From Nannocystis pusilla (GTDB lineage: Bacteria > Myxococcota_A > Polyangia > Nannocystales > Nannocystaceae), in contig NZ_JAPNKE010000002.1 in the NCBI RefSeq assembly GCF_026626665.1, positions 1,985,204-2,049,203 on the forward strand: DNA of 64,000 nucleotides. Direction: 5' to 3'. Made by a program: the position numbers and the translations under genes. Below the pieces are notes generated by a model. It saw nothing but the letters and a program-made list of their open reading frames with translations. It was not told the origin of the DNA and searched no databases. Shown here one piece after another: positions 9,145 to 17,253 of this stretch; position 1 is the first letter of the stretch, and each line of letters opens with the position of its first letter.

Positions 9145-10008
9145 GGCCTCGGCGGCGGCTTCGGCTGCAGGATCGACGGGCTCGGCCGGGGCGCCGCCGA
9201 GGCGGAAGACGCGGGCGAGGAGGCCGTTGGGCACGACGAAGGGGGCGATCCGCTGGCGATCGAGGGTGAGCTGCGGGCACTCCGGGGTGCGCCGGTCGGG
9301 CCAGATGTCGAGGCCCGAGGCGAACACGCTGAAGCCGGGCTCGCCGGCGGCGCACTGCCCCGAGAGCCAGGTGTCGCGCGCGTCGTGGCCGTCGAGGGCG
9401 GCCATGACGACGAGGCGCGGACTCACGGCGGGCAGCAGGACGTCGGCCCAGGTCAGCGCGACGACGTGGGCGCCGTCGACGGCGAAGGTGCGGGCGACGA
9501 GCTCGGGCGGTGCGGGCTCGGCGTCGGCGGCCTTGGGGTCGACGGTGGCGTCGATGCGCTCGCACACGAGGCTGACGATCTGCGTGGTCGCCAGCGGCGT
9601 GACGCAGGTGACCTCGACGGTGCCGACCTTGCCCTCGAGCCGTTCGTCGGTCCAGGCGTCGAGAGCGGCGGCTTCGCGGATCAGCGCGGCGAGCTCGCGC
9701 TCGCGGTCGTCGTCGGGGAGGTCGACCTCGGGGTAGCTGATGGCGACTGCGACCTGGCCGGGCCGGCGCGAGACCGACTTCTCGGTCACCGGGACGAAGG
9801 CGAGACCGTCGCTCAGCGGGGCGGTCGTGTAGAGGCGGTCGGGAGTGGCGACGAACAGCGGCGGGGGGCTGCGCGGCTCGCTCGATTCGGCCGCCTGCGG
9901 GCGGCAGGCGAGCAAGGCGGCGAGGGACGCGGAGACGGCGACGCCCCGCGCGGAGCGAGCGAGCGCGGCGCCGAGGCTGGCGGCAGCTGTATGTTCGGAC
10001 AGGTGCAT
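9124..10008 (-). CDS. Predicted lipoprotein, DUF3298-like C-terminal half
   Basis: This 294-aa exported protein has an N-terminal hydrophobic segment ending SLAALLAC, a plausible lipobox with Cys about residue 35. The mature part has alternating strands such as TVEVTCVTPLATTQIVSLVC and LVARTFAVDGAHVVALTWADVL. These resemble the DUF3298/RsiV-type extracellular domain, in which a conserved pattern reports on an intake of ligand; the similarity is weak and by eye only. The C-terminus is Ala/Glu/Pro-rich and ends in S-A-E-P-A-P. That tail and the stop codon are repeated seven-fold downstream in a 79-bp array. The gene lies last in the minus-strand heme region. Function unknown. Confidence 0.7.
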   Translation of the reverse strand: MHLSEHTAAASLGAALARSARGVAVSASLAALLACRPQAAESSEPRSPPPLFVATPDRLYTTAPLSDGLAFVPVTEKSVSRRPGQVAVAISYPEVDLPDDDRERELAALIREAAALDAWTDERLEGKVGTVEVTCVTPLATTQIVSLVCERIDATVDPKAADAEPAPPELVARTFAVDGAHVVALTWADVLLPAVSPRLVVMAALDGHDARDTWLSGQCAAGEPGFSVFASGLDIWPDRRTPECPQLTLDRQRIAPFVVPNGLLARVFRLGGAPAEPVDPAAEAAAEASAEPAP

Positions 10009-10199
10009 CGGGACAGCTCGGCCGCGGCCGACAGGACCAGAGTGCGCCGTGCGACGGCCGGCTGCAAGACGCGGGGAGGATCTCGTCGGGAGCGGGCAGA
10101 TCGGCGTCGTTCGGGCGAGCGCGGGTGCGGCGCGAGCGAGGCGGGGCGCCAGCCTCCGAGGCGCGAGGGCATCTGCCAGAGGACGCGAGGAGGCCGGGC

Positions 10200-10390
10200 G
10201 GTGCGGTGCACCTCGACCTCGTGCCCGGGCCGCCGGCCGCAGCGCTTCAGGGCGGCGCCGCCGAAGCGGACGCGACGCAGGCGCGGGGCGACGGTCTCGG
10301 TCTCGAGGATGGTGCAGGCGCGGCCGAACCAGACCTCGGCGCGCGCGGCCAGGAATGCGGGGATCTCGGGCCTCGGAAAACCTCCAGAGC
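10200..10390 (-). pseudogene. Possible remnant of a siderophore-interacting protein (SIP) N-terminus
   Basis: One minus-strand frame reads P-R-P-E-I-P-A-F-L-A-A-R, then EVWFGRACTILETETVAP and RLRRVRFGGAALKRCGRRPG. This matches the start of the SIP/ViuB FAD-binding fold, where a strand, then T-P-R-M-R-R-V-T-F-G-G, then P-G occur in this order. The expected R-H-Y-T-P motif and the NAD(P)H domain do not follow and the frame dissolves after about 60 codons. No clear start is present, and a TGA stop lies in the adjacent dyad region. Its place near heme-uptake genes makes an iron-related origin plausible. The call is tentative. Confidence 0.35.
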
Positions 10391-10395
10391 GAAGG

Positions 10396-10572
10396 CCGTC
10401 GCGGCGAGATGGCGCTCAGGACATGTTTTAAAAGATAGGCCGGCGCGAGATGCAGCGCGATGCGGGAGCTCGACGGCTGGATGCGCTGAAGCCTGGGGTG
10501 TCTTCGCGTGGTGGTGGCGGGCTCGAACTTGGGTGTCTTTCAAGACATGTTCTTGGGGACATGTATTCGCGG
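10396..10572. repeat. Dyads downstream of the metalloprotease gene
   Basis: The stretch holds the half-site GGACATG at about 10418 next to an unusual A/T-rich TTTTAAAA, and a complete dyad CATGTTC-TTGG-GGACATG at about 10545-10562. It lies between the protease stop codon and the SIP-like remnant. Confidence 0.6.
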
Positions 10573-10589
10573 CAGCAGCTCGAGGGGGC

Positions 10590-12100
10590 TCAGGGCATGC
10601 GCGCGGGGACGTTCCGGCGCCGGCGCCGGAGCAGGAAGAGCAGGCCCGCGAGGCCGGGGCTGCCGGTGCGGCAGCCGCCGCAGCTGTCGCTGTCCACAGG
10701 GTCCGGTCGTCGGTGGTGGTGTCGCTGGCGTCGGTGTCGGTGTCGCTGGCGTCGGCGTCGGCGGTGGTGTCGCCGGTGTCCGCGGCGCCGGTGGCCTCGG
10801 GGGCGGGCAGCGAGTCGACGCAGGCGAGGGCGTCGCGGGTGGCGGCGGCGCACAGGTGGGCCTGGATCGACATGTCCGAGAGGACAGGATTGACGACGGC
10901 CAGCCAGTAGCCGCCGGGGGGCAGGTCGGCGAGGATCCGCGGCTCGGGATCGGCGCCGTCCCAGGCGAGCTGCGGCGGCTCGACCGGACCGTCCGCGGCG
11001 CCGCCGGCGACGGCCTGCAGGGCGAACTCGAGGCCCGGCGCGGGCGCGGCGAGGCCGAACCACAGCGGGCCGCCGGGGTGATCGAGGCGGTAGTAGCGGG
11101 CGGTCAGCGAGAAGAAGCGATCGTCGTCGGCGAGCGGCGAGGCGTCCTGCTCGGCGGTGACGCCGGCGAGCTGTCCGGCGTAGGGGTAGCTGTCGCGGGC
11201 GCCGGCGCGCGGGCCGGTGGCGAGGTTCCAGGCGCTGAACTCGAGCCAGGCGAGGCGCAGGTCGTCGCTGCGCTCGCGCAGGAGCTCGGCGAGGGCGACA
11301 GGCAGATCGGGGGCCTCGCCGAGCTGCAGGAGGGCGTCGACGAGGTCGGGGCCGTGGCGGTCGATCAGGAAGTCCCACCACAGGGCGGTGCCGTAGGCGA
11401 AGGCGGGGACGGGGCCGGCGGGCGGTTTGAAGAGGGAGCGGCCGGTGTCGGCGAGGTAGGCGTCGCACAGGCGCAGGAAGTCGCGCGAGCCGGGGCGATA
11501 GGCCCGCTCGGCCCACACCGCGGTGCCCTCGGAGAACCACACCGGGAGGTCGACGACGTAGGCGGCCTGGACGGCGTGGAACAGCTCGTGGCTGACGACG
11601 GTGTCGACGGCCTCGGCGAGGTCGGCGTAGGCGTAGCCGGCGAAGTCGTTCTCGAGCAGGAGATGGCCGGCGCAGGCGTCGGGGTCGCAGGCGTCGTGAC
11701 CGAAGTGACCGTCGGCGGCGCCGGCGAAGTCGACGAGGTAGATGTCGAGGGCGTCGCTGCCACCGAGCGGGCCGAGGTCGTGCTCGGCCTCGGTCCGCGG
11801 AGGGCGGAGGGCGAAGACGTCGCGGTAGAGGGCGAGTACTTCGGCGGCGGTTTCGGCGACGCGGGTGACGTAGTCGGGGACGCCGTCGGCGTCGAGGTCG
11901 GCGAGCGGGACGACGCTCGGCCCGTCGACGCTGTAGTGGACGCGCAGGCCGCCGCCCGGGTGATCGTGGGTGGCGAGGATGTCCTTCGGGTCATATGGCC
12001 AGAGGCCGCCCTCGGTCGGCCGCTCGGCGCGCGCGAGGCCGGGGAGCATGATCGCCGCCGCGAGCGCGGCGAGGTGGACGAGGCCGGATGCGCATCGCAA
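10590..12100 (-). CDS. Secreted zinc metalloprotease-like protein with MYXO-CTERM-type tail (one apparent frameshift)
   Basis: TTG at 12100 opens a good signal peptide (hydrophobic HLAALAAAIMLPGLARA, cleavage before E-R-P). The body has DLDADGVPDYVTRVAE, common in myxobacterial M6-like proteins, and the zinc-site motif VVSHELFHAVQAAY (HExxH), followed by WFSEGTAVWAERAY with the probable third ligand Glu. The tail is a Thr/Asp-rich linker and then, after a one-base shift at the GG at 10705-10706, DSDSCGGCRTGSPG and a hydrophobic stretch LAGLLFLL ending in Arg residues. That is a MYXO-CTERM-like sorting signal, recognised by myxosortase and anchoring proteins at the surface. Restoring one C fuses the two parts. 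A GTG at 12316 overlapping the upstream stop is an alternative start. It lies downstream of heme genes, so a role in freeing heme from proteins is possible but unproven. Confidence 0.72.
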
Positions 12101-12130
12101 GGGCGGCCGCCCGTGCGAGAGAGCGGGGCC

Positions 12131-12202
12131 GGTGGCGAGGTCGATTCCGGTGGCGAGGTCGATTCCGGTGGCGAGGTCGATTCCGGTGGCGAGGGCGGTG
12201 CC
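12131..12202. repeat. 18-bp tandem repeat, 3 exact plus 1 diverged copy
   Basis: The unit GGTGGCGAGGTCGATTCC occurs three times in a row and a fourth copy has diverged. It lies just upstream of the metalloprotease signal peptide. If translation began at GTG 12316 it would encode a repeated hexapeptide G-I-D-L-A-T; with the preferred TTG start it is leader DNA. Confidence 0.9.
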
Positions 12203-12312
12203 CGTGGCGTCGATGGCGGAGGTGAGGGCGGGGCCGGTCGCCGGGTCGATGCCCGGGACCTCGCGGTCGCCGACGACGCGATCGACGTCGGGTTGTGCGG
12301 AGCTGCGAGGGT

Positions 12313-13188
12313 TCACGGGAGGAAGCTCCAGCGCCAGGTCATGCGCGCGGGGCCGGTGCCCATGGTGCCGTTGTCGTTGCAGTCGTCCTGGCCGGCCTCG
12401 TAGTAGGCCTCGATCACCAGCTTGACGGCGCGGCCGTCGGCGAGGCGGAGGGCGTAGGGGAAGCCGGTGGTGGTGACGCAGCCGGTGTAGCCCCACCAGC
12501 CGGCCATGCGGTAGGCAGGGCTGCCGGGCAGGCCGGAGCCGTCCTCCTGAAGGAGGCAGGCGTCGTCGTAGTAAGCCTCCGGCGCGAACTCGGCGTCGGG
12601 CGGGGCGGCGTCGAGGTCGGCGTAGTCGCCGGCGGGCATGGCGACCGTGACGCACGAGGGGCCCGAGCTGCCGCTGTTGACGCGGATGCCGTAGCGCTTG
12701 GCGGCGATGTCCCACGCGCCGCTCTCGAGCGCGGCGACGTCGTCGAGGTCGACCCGCTCGAGGCCGACGTCGGTGAAGCGGAGGTAGACCCAGGGGTTCA
12801 TGGCGGCGGCCATGGTCCCGCCGGCGGAGGCGTCGATCCGCGAGACCCAGTCGGGGCCGTCCTGCGCGCTCGTGACCTCGGCGTCGCTGACCTTGTCGTC
12901 CTGCAAGGAGAGGTCCTGGATCGCGGCGTCGATGCAGGGGACTTCGACGAGCGGGCAGGCGTCCGAGGGCTCGTCGGGGCCGTCAGTGGTGCCGGGCTCG
13001 GCCGTGGTCATGGGGTCGCCGCCGGTGCCGGGATCGGCAGCGGTGCCGGAGGTGGCATCGTTGCCGGTCGTGGCATCGCCGCCGGTCGTGGCTTCGCTGT
13101 CGGACATGGGACCCTGCCCGGAGTCGCCGCAGGCGGTGAGCAGGGCGAAGAGGATGAGGTGAATCTTGGGACAGGTTGTGAGGGACAT
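12313..13188 (-). CDS. HmuY-like heme-binding lipoprotein
   Basis: This 291-aa lipoprotein has a signal peptide with lipobox LLTAC and a mature start C-G-D-S-G-Q, followed by a Thr/Gly/Asp linker to about residue 75. The globular part shows the HmuY-family pattern, with W-V-Y-L-R-F strands and SGAWDIAAKRYGIRVNSG, the conserved W-D-I-A-x-K-R-Y/N-S-G block, then SGPSCVTVAM and TTTGFPYALRLADGRAVKLVI. HmuY proteins scavenge heme at the outer surface and pass it to a TonB receptor. It sits directly after the heme ABC transporter genes hmuT-U-V, which supports the role. A dyad overlaps the start codon. No TonB-dependent receptor is in the window. The family call rests on the motif and context. Confidence 0.72.
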   Translation of the reverse strand: MSLTTCPKIHLILFALLTACGDSGQGPMSDSEATTGGDATTGNDATSGTAADPGTGGDPMTTAEPGTTDGPDEPSDACPLVEVPCIDAAIQDLSLQDDKVSDAEVTSAQDGPDWVSRIDASAGGTMAAAMNPWVYLRFTDVGLERVDLDDVAALESGAWDIAAKRYGIRVNSGSSGPSCVTVAMPAGDYADLDAAPPDAEFAPEAYYDDACLLQEDGSGLPGSPAYRMAGWWGYTGCVTTTGFPYALRLADGRAVKLVIEAYYEAGQDDCNDNGTMGTGPARMTWRWSFLP

Positions 13189-13264
13189 GTGCGCGGAACT
13201 CGCGGGTGGGAGTGAGGGCGGGGACCGCGGCGACCTGAGGCTGGCCTTCGAGGCAGGTCGGCGG

Positions 13265-14071
13265 TCAGCATTGGAGGTCGTCGGGGGGCGCGGGAGGACG
13301 GCGAAGCCGCGGCCTGCCGGGGCGGGCACGAGGTCGAAGCGGGCGCCGAAGCAGTCGTGAAGGCGCTCCGGGGTGAGGACGGCGGCAGGGTCGCCGTGGG
13401 CGACGCAGCGGCCGGCGTGCAGGAGGGCGAGGTCGTCGGCGCACTGGCTGGCGGCGCCGAGGTCGTGGAGGACGAGGACCAGGGCGGTGTCGGTGGCGCG
13501 CACGAACTGGCGCAGGCGCGCGAGGATCCGGACGGCGTGGCCGGGGTCGAGGTTGGCGGTCGGCTCGTCGAGCAGGAGGTAGCGGCGCGGGTGCTCGGGG
13601 GTGGGCTCCCAGATCTGGGCGAGCACCCGGGCCAGGTGGACGCGCTGCTGCTCGCCGCCGGAGAGGGTCGGGGCGAGGCGGTCGGCGAGGTGGGCGACCT
13701 CGGCCAGCTCGAGGGCGGCCCAGGCGATGTCGCGGTCGCGTCGCGTCTCGCCGCGGCCAGGGTGCGGGAGCCGCCCGAGGGTGGCGACCTCGAGGGCGGT
13801 GAGCGGGAAGCGCAGGGCGGTGGCCTGCGGCAGGACGGCCCGCAGGCGCGCGAGGGCGCCGGGGAAGCTGGCCGAGCGGGCAGCCGTCGAAGCGGAGGTC
13901 GCCGGCGCTCGCGGCCTGCTCACCCGCCCAGACGCGCAGCAGGGTCGACTTGCCCGCGCCGCTCGGGCCGACGACGGCGAGCACCCGCGCGCACTCGGCG
14001 ACGAGCGAGAGGTCGCGCAGCAAGACGGCGCCCCGGACGTCGACGCGGACCCGCGTGGCCTCGAGGCTCAT
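13265..14071 (-). CDS. hmuV: Heme ABC transporter ATP-binding protein, two compensating frameshifts
   Basis: This is the ATPase of a heme/iron-chelate importer. It starts MSLEATRVRVDVRGAVLL and has Walker A GPSGAGKSTL at about residues 35-45. The frame shifts at the GGGG run 13861-13864, and the middle frame carries LSGGEQQRVHLARVLA (ABC signature), YLLLDEPTANLD (Walker B) and LVLHDLGAA with the H-loop. The frame returns at the G6 run 13283-13288 to a stop at 13265. The two shifts cancel, so the 807-bp span is a multiple of three and the corrected protein is 268 aa, the normal HmuV size. Without correction the middle frame would run straight into the HmuY-like gene, a false fusion. Sequencing error is the simplest explanation. 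Confidence 0.87.
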   Translation of the reverse strand: MSLEATRVRVDVRGAVLLRDLSLVAECARVLAVVGPSGAGKSTLLRVWAGEQAASAGDLRFDGCPLGQLPRRPRAPAGRPAAGHRPALPAHRPRGRHPRAAPAPWPRRDATRPRHRLGRPRAGRGRPPRRPPRPDPLRRRAAARPPGPGARPDLGAHPRAPAPLPPARRADRQPRPRPRRPDPRAPAPVRARHRHRPGPRPPRPRRRQPVRRRPRPPARRPLRRPRRPCRRPHPGAPSRLLRRPLRPRARPGRPRLRRPPAPPDDLQC

Positions 14072-14765
14072 GCCGGGCCTCGCGGTGCGCTGGAAGGGTG
14101 GATGGCTCTCGGGACAGGTCGGCTCGCCGGGAGTATGCTGTGGTGGTTGAGAGATGAGCGCCGAAGTGCTTGCCCATGCGATGCTTTTTCGAGCCTGATC
14201 GGTGCGGCGACCGTCGTCGAGCGGTCGGTTGTGACGGCCGGGGGCGAGTGCGCGAGCGAGCGGCTGGGCGGAGCTCCGAACGGGACGACGCCTGCGGGTC
14301 TCCGTGCGGCGGGAGCTGTTTGCGCGTGGCTGCTGTTCGGGCGGGTTTGCGGCCGCTGGAGCGCGGATGGGACACGACCGCCGAGCGGGACGGGCTCCCG
14401 AGGCCGGGTCCGATCGCCTGACGGGGCGACTCGAGAAAGAGCCGTCCGACGAGCTGCGGCCCAGGGATGGCGTCCGCCGGGGCCGCGCAGGAGGTCGTCC
14501 GCGAGAGGGAGCGCGCGTCGGCCTGGGCCTGGCTGGGCCGCTGTCGCGGCCAGTCTCGACAGGTTTGCCGGGAGCTCCCTGCGAGCCGGCTCGCAGGGCA
14601 GGCCGTGCGGCGTTCCGGCTTGGCCTGCAATCGCGGCGCGAGGGCGACAGGGAGATATGGCGTTCAGGACAGGTCGGGGCGCCCTGTCGAGCCCTGGCGT
14701 GGCTTCGCTCGATACATCAATGATGTCTATCCATGTCATTGATATAGCTTTATTTATAGAAACCA
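14072..14765. other. 694-bp gap inside the heme operon
   Basis: The heme permease and ATPase genes are normally adjacent, but here 694 bp separate them. I recognise no protein in any frame. The gap holds dyads near 14113 and 14667-14694 and an unusually A/T-rich 60-bp stretch at its hmuU end. Confidence 0.5.
14716..14743. promoter_or_regulatory. Perfect palindrome ATCAATGA-N12-TCATTGAT
   Basis: Two exact 8-bp arms are separated by 12 bp (TGTCTATCCATG) inside an A/T-rich patch that stands out from the surrounding GC-rich DNA. It lies 3' of hmuU and 5' of hmuV. It could be a regulator operator, possibly for an internal hmuV promoter, or a hairpin. It does not match the Fur 7-1-7 layout well. 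Confidence 0.45.
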
Positions 14766-15797
14766 TTACACGAGCTCCGTGGCGCGCACACGGGCGAGCA
14801 GGGTGAGGAACACCGGAGCGCCGAGGAGGGAGGTCAGGATCCCGACCGGGAGCTCGGCGGGGGCGAGCATGGTGCGGGCGGCGGCGTCGGCGAACAGCAG
14901 CAGGCCGGCGCCGCCGAGCGCGGCGGCGGGGACCAGGACGCGGTGGCGCGGGCCGACGAGGCCGCGCAGCAGGTGCGGGACGACCAGGCCGACGAAGCCG
15001 ATGATGCCGGTGAAGGCGACGCAGACGCCCACGGCGAGGGCGACCTCGGTGATCACGCGCCGGCGCAGGCGCTCGACGTCGACGCCGAGGTGGAAGGCCT
15101 CGGATTCGCCGAGGAGGAGGGCGTCGAGGTCGCGGGCGCGGCGCCACAGCAGGCCGCCGCTCAGGGCCACCAGGGGGACGAGGATGAGGGCGACCTCGCG
15201 GGTGATGCCGCCGAGGCCGCCGAGCAGCCACAGGCTGAGGTCGCGCAGCTGGCGGTCGTCGGAGAGGTAGCTGAGCAGGCCGAGCGCGGAGCCGGCGAGG
15301 GCGGTGACGGCGATGCCGGCGAGCAGCAGGCCGACCATGGAGGTCTGACCGCGCACGCGTGCGAGGGCGTGGACGAGCCAGGTGGCCATGAGGCCGCCGG
15401 CGAAGGCGAGGACCGGCTGGGTGAAGCCGCCGGGCAGGACCGGGAGGACGCGGCCGAAGACGATCGCCAGGCCGGACCCGAGCGCGGCGCCGCTGCTGAC
15501 GCCGACGAGGGTCGGGTCGGCCAGCGGGTTGCGAAACAGGCCCTGCATGGCGCAGCCGGCCACCGCGAGGCCGGCGCCGACGACGACCGCGCCGATGGCC
15601 CGCGGCAGGCGCAGGGCGGTGAGGATGTAGTGGTCGCTCGGGTCGCAGGTCGGATCGGGGGCGACCAGGCAGGCGACCGCCCGCGGCAGGTCGAGCGCGG
15701 CGGCGCCGACGGCCAGCTCGAGCAGGACGCCGAGGACGACGAGGACGGCGAGGCCCAGCAGGACTGGGCGGACGCGTCGGACCGTCCCGGCGGGCAT
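14766..15797 (-). CDS. hmuU: Heme ABC transporter permease
   Basis: This 343-aa permease belongs to the FecCD/BtuC family with about ten membrane helices. Family marks are LRLPRAIGAVVVGAGLAVAG near the N-terminus, MQGLFRNPLADPTLVGVSSGAALG (the conserved G-L-x-R-N-P-L-A-D-P/G block), GIIGFVGLVVPHLLR, and PAELPVGILTSLLGAPVFLTLL at the C-terminus. The ATG at 15797 gives MPAGTVRRVRPVLLGLAVLV, a proper first helix; further upstream the frame runs through repeat DNA and is rejected. It forms the channel for heme imported by HmuT and powered by HmuV. No frameshift is seen. Confidence 0.9.
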   Translation of the reverse strand: MPAGTVRRVRPVLLGLAVLVVLGVLLELAVGAAALDLPRAVACLVAPDPTCDPSDHYILTALRLPRAIGAVVVGAGLAVAGCAMQGLFRNPLADPTLVGVSSGAALGSGLAIVFGRVLPVLPGGFTQPVLAFAGGLMATWLVHALARVRGQTSMVGLLLAGIAVTALAGSALGLLSYLSDDRQLRDLSLWLLGGLGGITREVALILVPLVALSGGLLWRRARDLDALLLGESEAFHLGVDVERLRRRVITEVALAVGVCVAFTGIIGFVGLVVPHLLRGLVGPRHRVLVPAAALGGAGLLLFADAAARTMLAPAELPVGILTSLLGAPVFLTLLARVRATELV

Positions 15798-16014
15798 GCT
15801 CGCCTGGACCGGGATCAAAAGGCGGCTCCTGGGCGGGACGGACGGGGCGTGGTCGAGTCGCCCGGGGACGGGCAGGGACGCCGGGACTCGGAGGTGCCGG
15901 ACGCCGGAGTCACGTGCGCGCAGTGCGGGCGAGGGGCTGGGGGGTCGCACGGGGATGGGCGGGGACGCCGGGACTCGGCGTCGACGGACGCGGGCGTCAC
16001 GTGCGGGCGGGCCA

Positions 16015-16162
16015 GGACGCGTCCTGCCTGCGGGGACATGCGCGCTCGGACAGGTTGCGCTGCTCTTGAGAGCATGCGCGAGCGGACAGGTTGCGCTGCT
16101 CTTGAGAGCATGCGCGAGCGGACAGGCGGCTCTGCCTTCGAGGACATGTGCGATCGGACAGG
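16015..16162. repeat. 36-bp tandem repeat (4 units) with embedded dyads
   Basis: The marker GGACAGG recurs with a strict 36-bp period (CAGG at 16051, 16087, 16123 and 16159). The unit contains the dyad CATGCGC-GAGC-GGACAGG. The array fills the gap between the hmuT stop and hmuU and resembles duplicated DNA from the hmuT 3' end. Confidence 0.85.
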
Positions 16163-16164
16163 CC

Positions 16165-17067
16165 TCACGGGGCGGCTCCCTCGCCGAGCTCGGGGTGCAG
16201 GGCCACCAGCAGCTCGCGGACGCCCTGGCCGACGCGAGGGCCGAAGCCGAGCAGCTTGAGGTCGTCGACGGTGACGACGCGCTGGGCACGGCCGGCGGGG
16301 GTCTCGGCCAGGCCGGGCAGGGCGAGCAGGCCCGGGACGCCGCCGAGGCTCTCGAGACCGCGCGACGGCAGGACCACGAATTCGGGGGCGGCGGCGACGA
16401 CCGCCTCGGCGCTCCACGGGCGCATGCCGGTCAGGGCGTCGCCGGCGTTGTCGGCGGCGGCCAGGCGCACCAGCTCGGCGCCGGTGGTCTCGCGGCCGGC
16501 GACGAGCAGACGGCCCGGTCCGCGGGCGTAGATGAACAGGACGCGCGGGCGCGAGGTGACGCGAGCGCGCAGCCGATCGGCCTCGGCGAGGTCGGCCGCG
16601 AGCGCGGCGAGCACCTCGGCCGCCGCCTCCGGCCGACCGATCGCGGCGGCCGCGGCGGTGATGTTGCCGCGGGCGGCGTCGAGGTTCTCGCCCGCCGGCA
16701 CCAGCTCGAGGCGGACGCCGGCGTTGCGGACCTGCTCGAGCGCGGTGGCCGGACCGGCTTCGCTGCTGGCGAGCACGAGGTCGGGGCGCAGGCCGAGCAC
16801 GCCCTCGGCGGAGAACTGGCGGTAGTAGCCGACGCGCGGGAGGGCGGCGGCGCTCTCGGGATAGAGGCTCGAGAGGTCGACGCCGACGACGCGATCGCCG
16901 GCCCCGAGCGCGAACACGGCCTCGGTGATCGAGCTGCCGAGAGTGACGATCCGCTGCGGGGCGGTGACCTGCGCGGCCGCGGGCGCCGGGCTGTCCCCGG
17001 GGACAGCACAGGCCGGGACCAGCGCGAGGGCGAGGACGAGCGAGCGGAGGACGGTCGAGGCGGACAT
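16165..17067 (-). CDS. hmuT: Periplasmic heme-binding protein of heme ABC transporter
   Basis: This 300-aa substrate-binding protein is of the helical-backbone (TroA-like/BtuF) fold. After a signal peptide with a possible lipobox (LALVPAC), the protein reads QRIVTLGSSITEAVFALGAGDRVVGVD and YYRQFSAEGVLGLRPDLVLASSEAGP, both typical of HmuT/ShuT. The Tyr pair in V-G-Y-Y-R-Q is where the heme-ligating Tyr of the family lies. MRPWSAEAVVAAAPEFVVLPSRGLESLGG follows. The start ATG 17067 is preceded by an A/T-rich region with Fur-like boxes, so iron repression is likely. A dyad (CTGTCC-CCGG-GGACAG) is translated at the signal peptide junction. Confidence 0.9.
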   Translation of the reverse strand: MSASTVLRSLVLALALVPACAVPGDSPAPAAAQVTAPQRIVTLGSSITEAVFALGAGDRVVGVDLSSLYPESAAALPRVGYYRQFSAEGVLGLRPDLVLASSEAGPATALEQVRNAGVRLELVPAGENLDAARGNITAAAAAIGRPEAAAEVLAALAADLAEADRLRARVTSRPRVLFIYARGPGRLLVAGRETTGAELVRLAAADNAGDALTGMRPWSAEAVVAAAPEFVVLPSRGLESLGGVPGLLALPGLAETPAGRAQRVVTVDDLKLLGFGPRVGQGVRELLVALHPELGEGAAP

Positions 17068-17126
17068 GCAGCTCCAGGCCGATGACACCGCGAGGCGGTC
17101 GGTCCAGGCTTGTCGGTAACACATTT

Positions 17127-17141
17127 TGAAAATGGAAATCA
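17127..17141. promoter_or_regulatory. Fur-like box 1, hmuT side
   Basis: TGAAAATGGAAATCA fits the 7-1-7 Fur pattern TGATAAT-N-ATTATCA at most positions. It lies in an A/T-rich island, 60 bp upstream of hmuT on the minus strand. Zur shares a related motif, so the metal is not decided by sequence alone. Confidence 0.6.
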
Positions 17142-17212
17142 AAGTTAATTTCTTGAGCCTTCGTTTCAAACCGCCCCCCACAGGGTCATCGCGGGGACTT
17201 GACATGTGATTT

Positions 17213-17227
17213 TGAAAATTGATATCA
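17213..17227. promoter_or_regulatory. Fur-like box 2, S4-paralogue side
   Basis: TGAAAATTGATATCA matches the same 7-1-7 pattern as the first box and ends 26 bp before the S4 paralogue start. Two boxes, one near each divergent start, suggest coordinate metal control of heme uptake and the ribosomal protein. Confidence 0.6.
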
Positions 17228-17253
17228 GTTTGCCTCTCGCTCGGAAGCGCACC

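Noticed and set aside
8455..10431. Long plus-strand protein over the 79-bp array
   Set aside because: Compositionally Arg/Gly-rich with no domain. It arises from an array open in all frames and overlaps a real minus-strand lipoprotein gene.
12101..12316. Translated G-I-D-L-A-T repeats upstream of the metalloprotease
   Set aside because: The GTG start would place a repetitive, non-secretory leader before a complete signal peptide. The TTG start at 12100 fits better, though this is not proven.
12313..13923. Fusion of HmuV with the HmuY-like lipoprotein
   Set aside because: The continuous frame results from a frameshift in hmuV; a normal stop appears at 13265 after one base is restored, and the lipoprotein has its own signal peptide start.
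14170..14742. Small plus-strand genes in the hmuU-hmuV gap
   Set aside because: All candidates are short, Arg-rich and lack ribosome sites or family similarity.
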